DNA of 34,550 nucleotides from Alcaligenaceae bacterium (GTDB lineage: Bacteria; Pseudomonadota; Gammaproteobacteria; Burkholderiales; Burkholderiaceae_B), in contig JABMMM010000310.1 of the NCBI GenBank assembly GCA_013205565.1, positions 1 to 34,550 on the forward strand, given 5' to 3'. The notes beneath the pieces are model-generated. The model saw nothing but the letters and a program-made list of their open reading frames with translations, searched no databases and had not been told where the DNA came from. Positions 7,869 through 15,886 of this stretch are shown piece after piece. Position 1 is the stretch's first letter, and every line of letters begins with the position of its first letter. A program made the translations under genes and the position numbers.

Positions 7869-8879
7869 TTACTTGGCGGCGCGCATCTGATCAATCTCAG
7901 CACGCACGCGCTTCCAGTTCTCAGTTCCCCAGCGGGCTTCAAGCTTTGGATAGACAGCCTGCATCTTTGCAGCAAAGGCATCACGATCAGGATCAGCAAT
8001 AATTTTTGTTTTACCCGATTTGCGGATATCTTCAAGCATCGACACCTCAAGCGCTTGCTGCTTCTGGGTGTTGATGGCAGACGCCGCCTCAGCTTCATCG
8101 ATCAACAGCTTTTGCAACTCTGGTTTGAGTTTGGCCATACTCGCTTTGTTAATCAACAATGTATTGTTCTGAAGCATATGACGTGTCATCGACAGCACGC
8201 CCTGCACTTCGTAGAACTTACGCGAATAAATGGTGGGGATTGGGTTTTCTTGACCATCAACCGTTTTTTGTTGCAATGCGGTATACACCTCGCCAAAAGG
8301 AATAGGCGTTGGTGCAGCACCAAAGCCGCGCACCATCTCAACCCAGATAGGCGACTCAGGCACACGCACTTTTAAACCTGCCATCTCTTCGGGCTTACGC
8401 ACCTCTTTGCTCGTAAACGTAAAGTTGCGCCAGCCCCAGTACCAAATCTTAGTCAGGGGCACAATGTTGTGTTTATCTTTTAGCTCTGTCCAGATCGGCT
8501 CCATGGCGGCGCCCCGAATCACAGCCTCGGCTTCTTTCCAGTCTTTCCATAAAAATGGAGCGCTAGGCATCTCGAACGCCGGCACCATAATATTTAAAGT
8601 TGGCATTGAGGGCGTTGAAATATCAAGTGCACCTGACTTAAGCTGCTGCAGCAAATCAACCTCTTTGCCGAGCTGCTCAGATGGGAACACTCGAATATTT
8701 AGCTGACCATTCGATTTTTTATTGACGTTATTGGCAAATTCTTGGTACAGGTCATAGGCAACCTCGCCTGGACTGTTGGCATGACCAAAGCGTAAGGTGA
8801 CCTGAGCAGCGGATGCCAGTGACAGTGTGGTCAAAGCAGCAGCCAGGGCGAATTTTGTAAATGAGCGAGCTATTTTCAT
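7869..8879 (-). CDS. dctP: TRAP transporter solute-binding protein (DctP family)
   Basis: The start at 8879 gives 336 residues with a clean signal peptide (MKIARSFTKFALAAALTTLS, cleavage near ASA). An in-frame start at 8936 would add 19 non-signal residues and is disfavoured. DctP hallmarks: TLRFGHANSPGEVAYDLYQ, GLKVRVPESPIWVEMVRGFG carrying the arginine that usually holds the substrate carboxylate, PIPFGEVYTALQQKTVDGQENP, and a C-terminal helical arm. It binds an organic acid in the periplasm. The next gene upstream on this strand is an enolase-superfamily dehydratase, so an acid sugar is the most economical guess for the ligand. Confidence 0.93.
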   Translation of the reverse strand: MKIARSFTKFALAAALTTLSLASAAQVTLRFGHANSPGEVAYDLYQEFANNVNKKSNGQLNIRVFPSEQLGKEVDLLQQLKSGALDISTPSMPTLNIMVPAFEMPSAPFLWKDWKEAEAVIRGAAMEPIWTELKDKHNIVPLTKIWYWGWRNFTFTSKEVRKPEEMAGLKVRVPESPIWVEMVRGFGAAPTPIPFGEVYTALQQKTVDGQENPIPTIYSRKFYEVQGVLSMTRHMLQNNTLLINKASMAKLKPELQKLLIDEAEAASAINTQKQQALEVSMLEDIRKSGKTKIIADPDRDAFAAKMQAVYPKLEARWGTENWKRVRAEIDQMRAAK

Positions 8880-8958
8880 ATTTTGTCTCTGCCACGATGG
8901 TTTGAATTGAACGTGAATTTGGGTGGTCATAGCCACTCAGTGTTTTTTTGCTGTTTCA

Positions 8959-8969
8959 CTGTACTACAG
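8959..8969. promoter_or_regulatory. Possible GntR/FadR-type operator upstream of dctP
   Basis: CTGTACTACAG is an 11-bp perfect palindrome around one central base with a GT-N3-AC core, as in operators of FadR-subfamily GntR regulators that control acid-sugar genes. It lies 80 bp before the dctP start in the 140-bp gap behind the dehydratase gene. A poor leftward promoter (TTGCAA 9009-9014, TATAGT 8988-8993, 15-bp spacer) is upstream of it, so a bound repressor could block transcription. No regulator gene is in the window. This is suggestive only. Confidence 0.3.
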
Positions 8970-9076
8970 GCGCTTCAGATGACGCAAACTATATTTATCG
9001 CTTGAGATTTGCAACGTCTAGCCTCGTATGTCATCAGGCGGCCCTTGCCGAGTTACCCCCTGCATCTCGCTAACAG

Positions 9077-10243
9077 CTATTCAAAAACATGCAGCTGCGT
9101 TCGATTGCGACCGATAAACCCCCAATCGTAAGTCACCCCTAGCCCAGGTCCCGTGGGCACCGAGACGCAACCGTCAGCACCGACGCAGTCAAGTTGATCG
9201 GTATAGCCACAGGTATAGATGGGCGCCAGCGCGTTGGGGCAATCGGGCCCCACTAACGCCACTTCGTAATAGTTTGTGTTGCGCATCGCCGCCATCAAGT
9301 GGCGGTGCGCCGGCCCGCTTGCATGAATCTCGCAATCCAGTCCTAGTGACTCAGCCATGTGCGCGATCTTGAGCGACCCCGTAATCCCCATGTCGTACTC
9401 TGGATCGACTCGCAAAAAGTCGGTACCACCCGCCAATACAAAATCAGCTTTGGGCTCAACACCTCTGACATGCTCAGTCATCAGTAACGGCGTCTTGAGC
9501 ATCTCGCGCAAACGCTTGTGTGCAAACGCAGAGACGCCCCCGTCTCGGTAGGGATCTTCGTACCAAAAATAATTACCTTCATCGCACGCGCGTCCCACAT
9601 ACAACGCATCGGCAAAGGTTCTAAGCTCACAGGCAGGGTCTAGCATCAAGGTCAAACGATCGCCCACGTGCTTAGCCAAATGCAATACGTTAGCCGCCTC
9701 TTCGCGTGCGTTGCCATCGTTCCAGCCATGCACTTTGAAGGCCCGATAGCCTAAGGCATAGCAATGCTCGGCGAAATCAACAAAGGCCTCTTTGCAATCA
9801 AGGCCGCCGTTACGATCAGCATGATAAGTGCTGGCGTAGGCCGGCAAGCGCTTGCGGTAGCCACCAAGTAGCTCAGTCACAGACGCTCCGTAGTGGTGCC
9901 CAGCCCAATCCCAAAGAGCGATATCCAGACACCCATGCCCCATGTGATCGAACTGTCGAATGTCACGTTTGAGATCCTCGTAGATGGCGATTCGCTCGCG
10001 GGCGTCTTTGCCGATGATTCGGGGGCAAAGCATCAATAACTGACCAAGACTCGAACGTGTCGCGACCCACTGGGCAACGTATTCACCACGCCCGCCATCC
10101 GCGGTCTGGATCACAATGGCAAATTTAGAGAGACGAACTGTAGAGCCTCGCTTGAACGTGACAGACTGTGCCATCCCCTGGCGCGACAAGTTGTGGGCAT
10201 CAAACTCAAACTCGTGAACTTCTACGCGTGTGATGAGGCTCAT
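9077..10243 (-). CDS. Enolase-superfamily (mandelate racemase/muconate lactonizing-type) dehydratase
   Basis: The 388-residue enzyme has an N-terminal capping domain and a (beta/alpha)7-beta barrel. Metal ligands of the mandelate-racemase subgroup are visible: D202 (MLDPAC), E229 (FWYEDP) and E257 (LMTEHVRG). The general-base dyad is D280 and H307, 27 residues apart as in mandelate racemase. The second-strand motif is K170-V-H172 (KxH) instead of the usual KxK, so the S-face catalyst is altered. Expected chemistry is dehydration of an aldonate or aldarate to a 2-keto-3-deoxy acid. AAAGGATCGGAG precedes the ATG. TRAP genes follow on the same strand and an HpaI aldolase is divergent. Confidence 0.88.
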   Translation of the reverse strand: MSLITRVEVHEFEFDAHNLSRQGMAQSVTFKRGSTVRLSKFAIVIQTADGGRGEYVAQWVATRSSLGQLLMLCPRIIGKDARERIAIYEDLKRDIRQFDHMGHGCLDIALWDWAGHHYGASVTELLGGYRKRLPAYASTYHADRNGGLDCKEAFVDFAEHCYALGYRAFKVHGWNDGNAREEAANVLHLAKHVGDRLTLMLDPACELRTFADALYVGRACDEGNYFWYEDPYRDGGVSAFAHKRLREMLKTPLLMTEHVRGVEPKADFVLAGGTDFLRVDPEYDMGITGSLKIAHMAESLGLDCEIHASGPAHRHLMAAMRNTNYYEVALVGPDCPNALAPIYTCGYTDQLDCVGADGCVSVPTGPGLGVTYDWGFIGRNRTQLHVFE

Positions 10244-10358
10244 CTCCGATCCTTTTTTAAGTTCGATTGCCTATGTTAGACCGCCAGAGTTCAACCATGG
10301 GTAAAAAAAACCAAACAAGGCTATATTAAGACACGAGACAATTAAAGGAGAACTCGCG
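10244..10358. promoter_or_regulatory. Divergent promoter region, dehydratase / HpaI aldolase
   Basis: This 115-bp A/T-rich spacer must carry both outward promoters. For the rightward gene, TATATT (10322-10327) is a possible -10 box, but no good -35 is correctly spaced. For the leftward gene, TTGAAC (revcomp of 10290-10295) is a possible -35 with a weak TAACAT after it. Strong ribosome sites flank both ends. Sharing one spacer suggests joint control of the dehydratase and aldolase. Confidence 0.4.
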
Positions 10359-11162
10359 ATGCGTGTGAACAATCTAAAAAAATTATGGCGTGAAGGAAAA
10401 ACCACCGTTGGTGCCTGGCTATCTATCCCTGGTTGCTTTCCTGCCGAGGTGATGGCACACACTGGGGTCGACTGGCTTTGCGTGGATATGCAACACGGCT
10501 GTATTGATTACTCGGACGTCGTGCCAATGCTTACGGCAATTTCAACCACCAATGTCACACCCTTAGTCCGTGTGCCATGGAACGAACCCTCAATGATCAT
10601 GAAGGTGTTGGATGCAGGCGCCTACGGCGTGATCGTGCCAATGGTCAGCAATCGTGAAGAAGCTGAACGTGCTGTCGCCGCATGCCGCTATCCCCCAACC
10701 GGTATGCGCAGCAACGGCCCAAACCGGGCGTTTATGTATAGCGGTGCTGACTACCAAAAACATTCTGATAAAGAAATGCTCTGCATCGTCATGATCGAAA
10801 CCCCTGAGGGCATCGAGAAGATGGAAGAAATCATTTCAACACCAGGGCTGGATGGCGCCTACATCGGACCAACCGATTTGGCCTTGGCGTTGGGCTTGCC
10901 CCCAGTGATGGATAACGATGAGCCCTTGCACGTGGCAACTGTCAATCGCATGCTTGAACTGTGTAAAAAGCATAAGGTGGTGGCAGGCATGCATACCGGT
11001 AGTTCGAAGTATTCTCAGCGCTACATTGACCAAGGCTTTCAAATGGTGATGTTGGTCAATGACCGCGCTGCCATGTCAAACTGGGTCAAAGCTGAAGTGG
11101 GTCGCTTAACGGGCTGGACACCTGCTGTGCCTAGTGCTCCGACGGGCAATACAGGGTATTGA
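10359..11162 (+). CDS. HpcH/HpaI-family aldolase (2-keto-3-deoxy-acid aldolase type)
   Basis: The 267-residue class II aldolase has canonical residues: H46 (VDMQHG), R71 (LVRVPW), E147 (MIETPEG) and D173 in GPTDLALALG, the standard loop that the paralogue at 3171 lacks. AAAGGAG lies 8 bases before the ATG. The last ~15 residues after GRLTGW (PAVPSAPTGNTGY) look like a flexible tail. It is transcribed divergently from the enolase-superfamily dehydratase. I infer that it cleaves the dehydratase product to pyruvate plus an aldehyde, as RhmA or GarL do, with the substrate unknown. A strong hairpin terminator follows. Confidence 0.92.
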   Translation: MRVNNLKKLWREGKTTVGAWLSIPGCFPAEVMAHTGVDWLCVDMQHGCIDYSDVVPMLTAISTTNVTPLVRVPWNEPSMIMKVLDAGAYGVIVPMVSNREEAERAVAACRYPPTGMRSNGPNRAFMYSGADYQKHSDKEMLCIVMIETPEGIEKMEEIISTPGLDGAYIGPTDLALALGLPPVMDNDEPLHVATVNRMLELCKKHKVVAGMHTGSSKYSQRYIDQGFQMVMLVNDRAAMSNWVKAEVGRLTGWTPAVPSAPTGNTGY

Positions 11163-11198
11163 GTTTTACCGTAAACATTATAGGCAGTACCAATAGCA

Positions 11199-11234
11199 AA
11201 GACCTCAAACACTGACTGCAATGTTTGAGGTCTT
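11199..11234. terminator. Bidirectional intrinsic terminator
   Basis: A perfect 13-bp stem, AAGACCTCAAACA (11199-11211) and TGTTTGAGGTCTT (11222-11234), has a 10-base loop. On the + strand the second arm runs into TTATTTTA. The A-rich left flank supplies a weaker T-rich tail for the opposite strand. It sits between the convergent aldolase (ends 11162) and CMD-family gene (ends 11281) and can serve both. Confidence 0.85.
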
Positions 11235-11280
11235 ATTTTACAAATCTTCGGCAAGCTAATGCGCAAAGGCTAGATGTCGC

Positions 11281-11730
11281 TTATTTGCCTGACTTTTTAA
11301 GCGCCTTCTTAGTCGCTTTTTTAGGCTTCTTCGCAGACTTCAAGCTTGCTTCGTACTCTGCAAACACTTTGACTGCGATCAACATCGCTTCGCGAATTTT
11401 AGGTGCGCCGATATAACCCATCAGTTGCAGCAACACTTCGCTGATCTCTTCTTGTGTCCAACCTTGCTTCAGGGCAAAGATCATGTGGATGTGCAGTTCA
11501 GCTTCTTGGCCAGTGCAGGCATCCGAGATCATGACCACGAGCGCACGTGTTTTTAAATCAAGGCCGGGGCGGGCCCACAAGGCACCAAACACCGAGGTTG
11601 TTGCGACCTTGATAAAGTTTGTCATCAACGGGTCACCATAGGTCACGGTGTTCGATTTTTTGAAGCTCGCCTCACCGTGCAAGGTGCGGCGGATTTCCAT
11701 TCCTTTTTGGTACAGATCGTCGTTATTCAT
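11281..11730 (-). CDS. Carboxymuconolactone decarboxylase (CMD/AhpD-like) family protein
   Basis: The start at 11730 gives 149 residues and has AAAGGAAG correctly spaced; an upstream ATG at 11769 lacks this. The all-helical CMD core includes GALWARPGLDLKTRALVVM, EAELHIHMIFALKQGWTQEE and LLQLMGYIGAPKIREAM, closest in pattern to PcaC-type 4-carboxymuconolactone decarboxylases. It lacks the AhpD CxxC pair. The last ~20 residues are extremely lysine/alanine-rich (KKPKKATKKALKKSG), an unusual tail for this family. It is followed on the same strand side by the SDR gene just upstream (stop 11782), so the two form a small leftward operon. Confidence 0.87.
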   Translation of the reverse strand: MNNDDLYQKGMEIRRTLHGEASFKKSNTVTYGDPLMTNFIKVATTSVFGALWARPGLDLKTRALVVMISDACTGQEAELHIHMIFALKQGWTQEEISEVLLQLMGYIGAPKIREAMLIAVKVFAEYEASLKSAKKPKKATKKALKKSGK

Positions 11731-11781
11731 GCTCGTCTTCCTTTGTTGTGTCGTTGTTAATTGTGTCATTTCTAAAATCGA

Positions 11782-12555
11782 TTAATTCGCTGCAGCCAGA
11801 CCGCCATCAATCGTAATATAAATACCGGTTGTGTACGAAGATCGTTCTGAGGCCACAAACGCCACCGTGTAGGCGATTTCCTCGGGCTCAGCGGGGCGGC
11901 CAAAGGCCATACCTGCCACCAAGTCATTCCAGCGATTTTCATCTCCGTAGGTGGCAACAGCGCGCTGTTTATAAAGCTTAGTCAAACGCTCAGTCGCAAC
12001 GGGGCCAGGGCTCACACCGACCACGCGAATACCATCTTTATGCGAGCTGCCACCCAAGGCGCGAGTAAAAGCCATCAAGCCTGCGTTTGCGGTTGACCCC
12101 GCAATGTAAGACGACATTAGACGCTCGCCTGCTGCGCCCAAGATATTAACGATCACACCCTCATGACGCACTTTCATCTTGCGATAGACTTCGCGACAAA
12201 GGTTGATGTAGCCAAAAACTTTCAAATCCCAAGCTGTGCGCCAAGTGTCTTCGTCTACCATCAATAAATCACCACCAGGGATGGCGCCCGCGTTATTGAC
12301 CAAGATATCGATTTCACCCGCCCAATCACTCACTGTTTTTGCCGATCCTTTTGCGCTTAAATCTGCCGACAAATAGTCAACTTTGACGCCGGTAGCGGCT
12401 TTAATCTCAGCGGCCAACTCTTTTAAGGCAGCGCCATCGCGCGACACCAACAGAACCTCGCATCCCTCTTGCGCCAACACCATTGCGCACGACTTACCGA
12501 TCCCTTTTGAGGCACCGGTCACGAGGGCACGTTTAGCTTTTAGTTTTAAATCCAC
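11782..12555 (-). CDS. SDR-fold protein with a replaced catalytic triad
   Basis: The GTG start at 12555 is chosen because CAGGAG lies 6 bases upstream; the product has 257 residues. The Rossmann features are intact: ALVTGASKGIGKS near the N-terminus, an NNAG motif, and IDGG near the C-terminus. At the position of the classical Ser-Tyr-Lys triad the protein has Gly140, Gly153 and Asn157 (context AGSTANAGLMAFTRALG). Ordinary SDR oxidoreduction by Tyr/Lys is therefore not expected. It could use other residues, or be a binding or assembly protein. It precedes the CMD-family gene on the same strand by about 50 bases and is divergent from the BVMO. Confidence 0.88.
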   Translation of the reverse strand: MDLKLKAKRALVTGASKGIGKSCAMVLAQEGCEVLLVSRDGAALKELAAEIKAATGVKVDYLSADLSAKGSAKTVSDWAGEIDILVNNAGAIPGGDLLMVDEDTWRTAWDLKVFGYINLCREVYRKMKVRHEGVIVNILGAAGERLMSSYIAGSTANAGLMAFTRALGGSSHKDGIRVVGVSPGPVATERLTKLYKQRAVATYGDENRWNDLVAGMAFGRPAEPEEIAYTVAFVASERSSYTTGIYITIDGGLAAAN

Positions 12556-12918
12556 CGATATCTCCTGATTATTTTTATAACTTTTGAAATTTGATTTTTG
12601 AATCTTGGTGATCATTATCTCGTAAGCATGGTACCGAAAATTATGGCTTTGCGTCAGCTGAGCCTGCAAGCGTGTGCGTAGTACTTCTTTTTGAATTTTT
12701 CCAGTCCCAGCGCTGTGCAACCAGCGCAGGCAGGTCTCCAATCACATCGCAATAAACTAACGGTGCGGTCATGTTTGAATCTTTTCACTAAACCTGACCA
12801 AGATCAAGGCATCTTGCAGTGACTCAAAATGCTGCAACGCGGCAACTGCAGCGCTTCAAACGAGAAACTGTAGACTTGCTACTTTGATACCCGCCCGTCA
12901 CCACGTTATCAACACTCT
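12556..12918. other. Intergenic region, SDR / BVMO divergence
   Basis: About 360 bases separate the divergent SDR and monooxygenase genes. The leftward strand carries the SDR ribosome site and an acyl-CoA synthetase remnant at 12655-12772. The part next to the BVMO start (12780-12918) shows no recognisable gene, hairpin or clear sigma-70 promoter, and no good ribosome site precedes the BVMO ATG. Confidence 0.6.
12655..12772 (-). pseudogene. Deletion scar of an acyl-CoA synthetase (ANL family)
   Basis: Read leftward, ATG 12772 opens a short frame, MTAPLVYCDVIGDLPALVAQ, resembling the N-terminus of an acyl-CoA ligase. A different frame over 12655-12708 encodes GTGKIQKEVLRTRLQAQ, the family's C-terminal A10 motif with its catalytic lysine context. 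The two meet out of frame within about 10 bases (near 12703-12715). The simplest reading is that a full synthetase gene of about 1.5 kb lost its interior, leaving both ends. The A10 match is strong; assignment of the N-terminal piece is inference. Confidence 0.5.
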
Positions 12919-14868
12919 ATGCCGCACTCAGATTTCAGTTCGATCCGCGCTCGTCTTGAAGGGGCAAACCCCGTCCCTTTAGCGATGTCTCTCATTCACC
13001 TGACGGGTGATCTGTCACTGCTCGAGCACATCGTGCCGCATATTCGCGGCGCTTGGGAACATCTCGAATCCATTCCCCCAGCGCTCGCGGCTGACATCCG
13101 CGAGCGCATGGCTGCCTGTCTGGTTGAGATGAGCACAGGGGGCACGCCAGTCATGGCGCAACCTTCAAGCCTTGTCATACAAAGAATGATGAGTACAGCC
13201 GTTGGCGAACAAGTCTCTGAAGCCTATGTGCCCATGTTGCTTGAGCAAGTTGGCCTGCAAGTCAGCGACCAGCATATGCTTAATCTTGCGCGCACAATCA
13301 CTCCTAGCGAGGTACCGTCGCGTCCCAAGACAAACGCCCTCCACGTTGTCATCATCGGTGCCGGCGCGTCAGGGCTATGCGCTGCCATCCACCTTGGCAA
13401 ACTCGGCATCCCTTACACCATCTTTGAAAAAAACGCCGAAGTCGGTGGCACTTGGTACGAGAACCGCTACCCTGGCTGCGCAGTGGATACGCCTAATCAT
13501 TTTTATCAATTTTCGTTTGAGCCCAACAACAACTGGCCAAACTACTTTTCGCAGCGCGACGCGATTCAAGCGTATCTTGAGCACTGCGCTGATAAGTACG
13601 AAGTCCGCAAACACATTCGGTTTAATACCGAAGTGTCGTCAGTCGTGTTTGATGAAGCGACGCAAACGTGGTCGATACAGGCAAGTCAGAAGACAACCAA
13701 GCAGACGACTGACGACACAGACCGCGTTGAGTACATCCAAGCCAACGCAGTCATCTGTGCCGTAGGGCAACTTAACCGTCCTGCGATTCCAAAGCTACCT
13801 GGCCTTGAACAATTTCAAGGGCAAGTCGTTCATACAGCGCAATGGCCCGAACACCTTGACGTGAAAGGCAAAAAAATTGCCTTGATCGGCACCGGAGCCA
13901 GCGCAGTTCAAGTAGGCCCCGCGATCGCCGCGCAAGTTGAGTCGCTTGCCGTTTTACAGCGCTCGGGCAGTTGGGTGGTTCGCAGACCTAACATCGATGG
14001 GGTAGTCAGTGAGGATACCAAGTGGGTATTGAACAATGTGCCCTTTTACGCACCCTGGTATCGCTTTCAATTATTTTGGGCCTTTGGTGATGGCTTGTTT
14101 GAAGCACTGAAAATCGACCCGACCTGGCAAGGCGGCTCTGAATCGATCAGCGCGTTTAACGCGCGCCTGCGCGAAAGCATGGTGAAGCACATTCGTCGCG
14201 AGCTGGCAGGCCGAGACGATTTGCTGAAGAAGGTCGTACCTGATTTTCCGCCATTTGGTAAGCGTGTGTTGGGCGATGCAGGTTGGTACAGCATGCTCAA
14301 GCGTGACAACGTGCGTCTTGAAACAGGTGCGATTAAACAGGTGCATGCCAAAGCCGTTGAGCTTGAAGACGGCACCTTGATTGAGGCCGATATTCTTGTG
14401 ATGGCCACTGGCTTTCAAGCGGGTCGCATGCTATGGCCGATGGATATTCAAGGGCGCGGTGGTGTCACGATCAGACAGAAATGGGGCGACGATGACCCAA
14501 GGGCTTTCTTAGGAATCACGGCACCTGAGTTTCCGAATTTTTTTATGATGTATGGGCCAAATACAAATATCGGCCATGGTGGCAGCGCCCTCTTTTTAGC
14601 CGAATGCCAAACCCGTTACTTCATGGGTTTGATTCAGGCCTTACGCACTCAACCGATCCGTTCTGTCGAGTGCCGCCAAGAGGTGCACGACCGCTATAAC
14701 CAAGAGATTGATAGTCTACTCGGGCAGCTCTCCTGGAGCCATCCTTCAGTCTCCACCTGGTACAAAAATGCCAAAGGTCGCATTGTCACCAATCAACCCT
14801 GGAGCCTGCTCGACTATTGGCGCCTAACCTATGAAGCCAAGCTATCGGATTACCATCTGGTCGGTTAG
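12919..14868 (+). CDS. Type I Baeyer-Villiger monooxygenase (HAPMO-like flavoprotein)
   Basis: The 649-residue FAD/NADPH enzyme inserts oxygen next to a ketone carbonyl to give an ester or lactone. The FAD site is GAGASG at 147-152, followed by GGTWYENRYPGCAVDTPNH. The type I BVMO fingerprint FxGxxxHTxxWP is exact at 299-310, and the NADPH Rossmann motif GTGASA is at 324-329. About 140 residues of helical N-terminal extension precede the FAD domain, as in 4-hydroxyacetophenone monooxygenases, which have similar length. No ribosome site precedes the ATG, so the start is less certain. A reductase-like MDR and an esterase follow on the same strand. Confidence 0.93.
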   Translation: MPHSDFSSIRARLEGANPVPLAMSLIHLTGDLSLLEHIVPHIRGAWEHLESIPPALAADIRERMAACLVEMSTGGTPVMAQPSSLVIQRMMSTAVGEQVSEAYVPMLLEQVGLQVSDQHMLNLARTITPSEVPSRPKTNALHVVIIGAGASGLCAAIHLGKLGIPYTIFEKNAEVGGTWYENRYPGCAVDTPNHFYQFSFEPNNNWPNYFSQRDAIQAYLEHCADKYEVRKHIRFNTEVSSVVFDEATQTWSIQASQKTTKQTTDDTDRVEYIQANAVICAVGQLNRPAIPKLPGLEQFQGQVVHTAQWPEHLDVKGKKIALIGTGASAVQVGPAIAAQVESLAVLQRSGSWVVRRPNIDGVVSEDTKWVLNNVPFYAPWYRFQLFWAFGDGLFEALKIDPTWQGGSESISAFNARLRESMVKHIRRELAGRDDLLKKVVPDFPPFGKRVLGDAGWYSMLKRDNVRLETGAIKQVHAKAVELEDGTLIEADILVMATGFQAGRMLWPMDIQGRGGVTIRQKWGDDDPRAFLGITAPEFPNFFMMYGPNTNIGHGGSALFLAECQTRYFMGLIQALRTQPIRSVECRQEVHDRYNQEIDSLLGQLSWSHPSVSTWYKNAKGRIVTNQPWSLLDYWRLTYEAKLSDYHLVG

Positions 14869-14908
14869 TTGTATGCTCTCGGTTATTCAAAACGCTTGAG
14901 GTTACAAA

Positions 14909-15886
14909 ATGCTGTCATATTGGATGCAAACCGTTGAAAACAAGACGGTTCTCGAGCAACGCACCATCGATATCCCCACGCCTGGCCCCAAACAGATTTT
15001 GGTACGCCTGCATGCCGCCAGCCTAAACCGCGGTGAGTTCGTGATTGGTCACGGTTTACATAAAGGCGGTCAAGCCAGCCCTGTTGGCATAGAGGGCGCT
15101 GGTGTGGTCAGTGCACTAGGCAATGACGTCAAAGGCATCGCAGTGGGCGACAAAGTCATGGGCCGCTGCCGCGGCGCCTTCGCTGAATACGCCTGTATGG
15201 ATAGCGTCGAGGCCCTCCCAGTTCCTGCTAATTTAAGTTTTGAGCAAGCTGCCAGCGTGCCACTCACCTTTTTAGTTGTGCACGATATGCTGTCGCTACA
15301 AGGCAAGCTCAAAGCAAATGAGTGGCTGCTCATTCATGGTGTGTCATCAGGCGTTGGCGTGGCCGCCCTGCAAACGGCAAAAGCCATGGGCGCCAAAGTC
15401 ATTGGCACCTCGGGCTCACCCGAAAAACTTGCACGTTTAAAAGAACACGGTTTGGACTTGGCGCTGTGCCTACGCGGTTCAGGCTTTGAAGGCCCCGTAA
15501 TGGAAGCGACGGGCGGCAAAGGTGCGAACTTAGTGGTGGATACGGTTGGTGGCTCGGTGTTTGCAGAAAGCATTCGCTGCATGGCGTTTGAAGCGCGCTT
15601 TGCGATGGTAGGCTATGTCGATGGCGTACTCTCAGCCGAGCTTGATCTGTTAGCCCTGCATTCAAAACGCTTGCGTCTGTTTGGCGTGTCAAACAAGTTG
15701 CGCTCAGCTGACCAACGCGCTGAATTTTTACCTCAATTCAAGGCTGAAGTTTTACCTGCGATTGCAGATGGTCGCATCAAACCGCTGGTAGACCATGCCT
15801 TCGCCTTTGAGCAACTGGCGCAAGCCAAAGAGATGATGGAAACAAACAAACATGTTGGCAAAATCGTTTTACGCATGCCTGTTTAG
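14909..15886 (+). CDS. NADPH:quinone oxidoreductase-like MDR protein
   Basis: The 325-residue medium-chain dehydrogenase/reductase belongs to the zinc-free quinone-oxidoreductase branch. It has AASLNRGEFVIGHG and GIEGAGVV in the GroES-like domain, then IHGVSSGVGVAALQTAKAMG as the NADPH-binding motif, and no cysteine/histidine zinc-ligand set. It probably reduces a quinone or an enone. It starts 40 bases after the BVMO, with GAGG upstream of the ATG. Its 3' end overlaps the esterase gene by 35 bases, pointing to one transcript for the three. Confidence 0.9.
   Translation: MLSYWMQTVENKTVLEQRTIDIPTPGPKQILVRLHAASLNRGEFVIGHGLHKGGQASPVGIEGAGVVSALGNDVKGIAVGDKVMGRCRGAFAEYACMDSVEALPVPANLSFEQAASVPLTFLVVHDMLSLQGKLKANEWLLIHGVSSGVGVAALQTAKAMGAKVIGTSGSPEKLARLKEHGLDLALCLRGSGFEGPVMEATGGKGANLVVDTVGGSVFAESIRCMAFEARFAMVGYVDGVLSAELDLLALHSKRLRLFGVSNKLRSADQRAEFLPQFKAEVLPAIADGRIKPLVDHAFAFEQLAQAKEMMETNKHVGKIVLRMPV

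Noticed and set aside
12556-12741. Extending the triad-less SDR upstream to give a 319-residue protein
   Set aside because: A good ribosome site precedes GTG 12555, and the extra sequence contains an acyl-CoA synthetase A10 motif, not an SDR leader.
14067-14418. Leftward frames of 113-115 codons inside the BVMO gene
   Set aside because: They are antisense shadows; the BVMO motifs are intact across this stretch.
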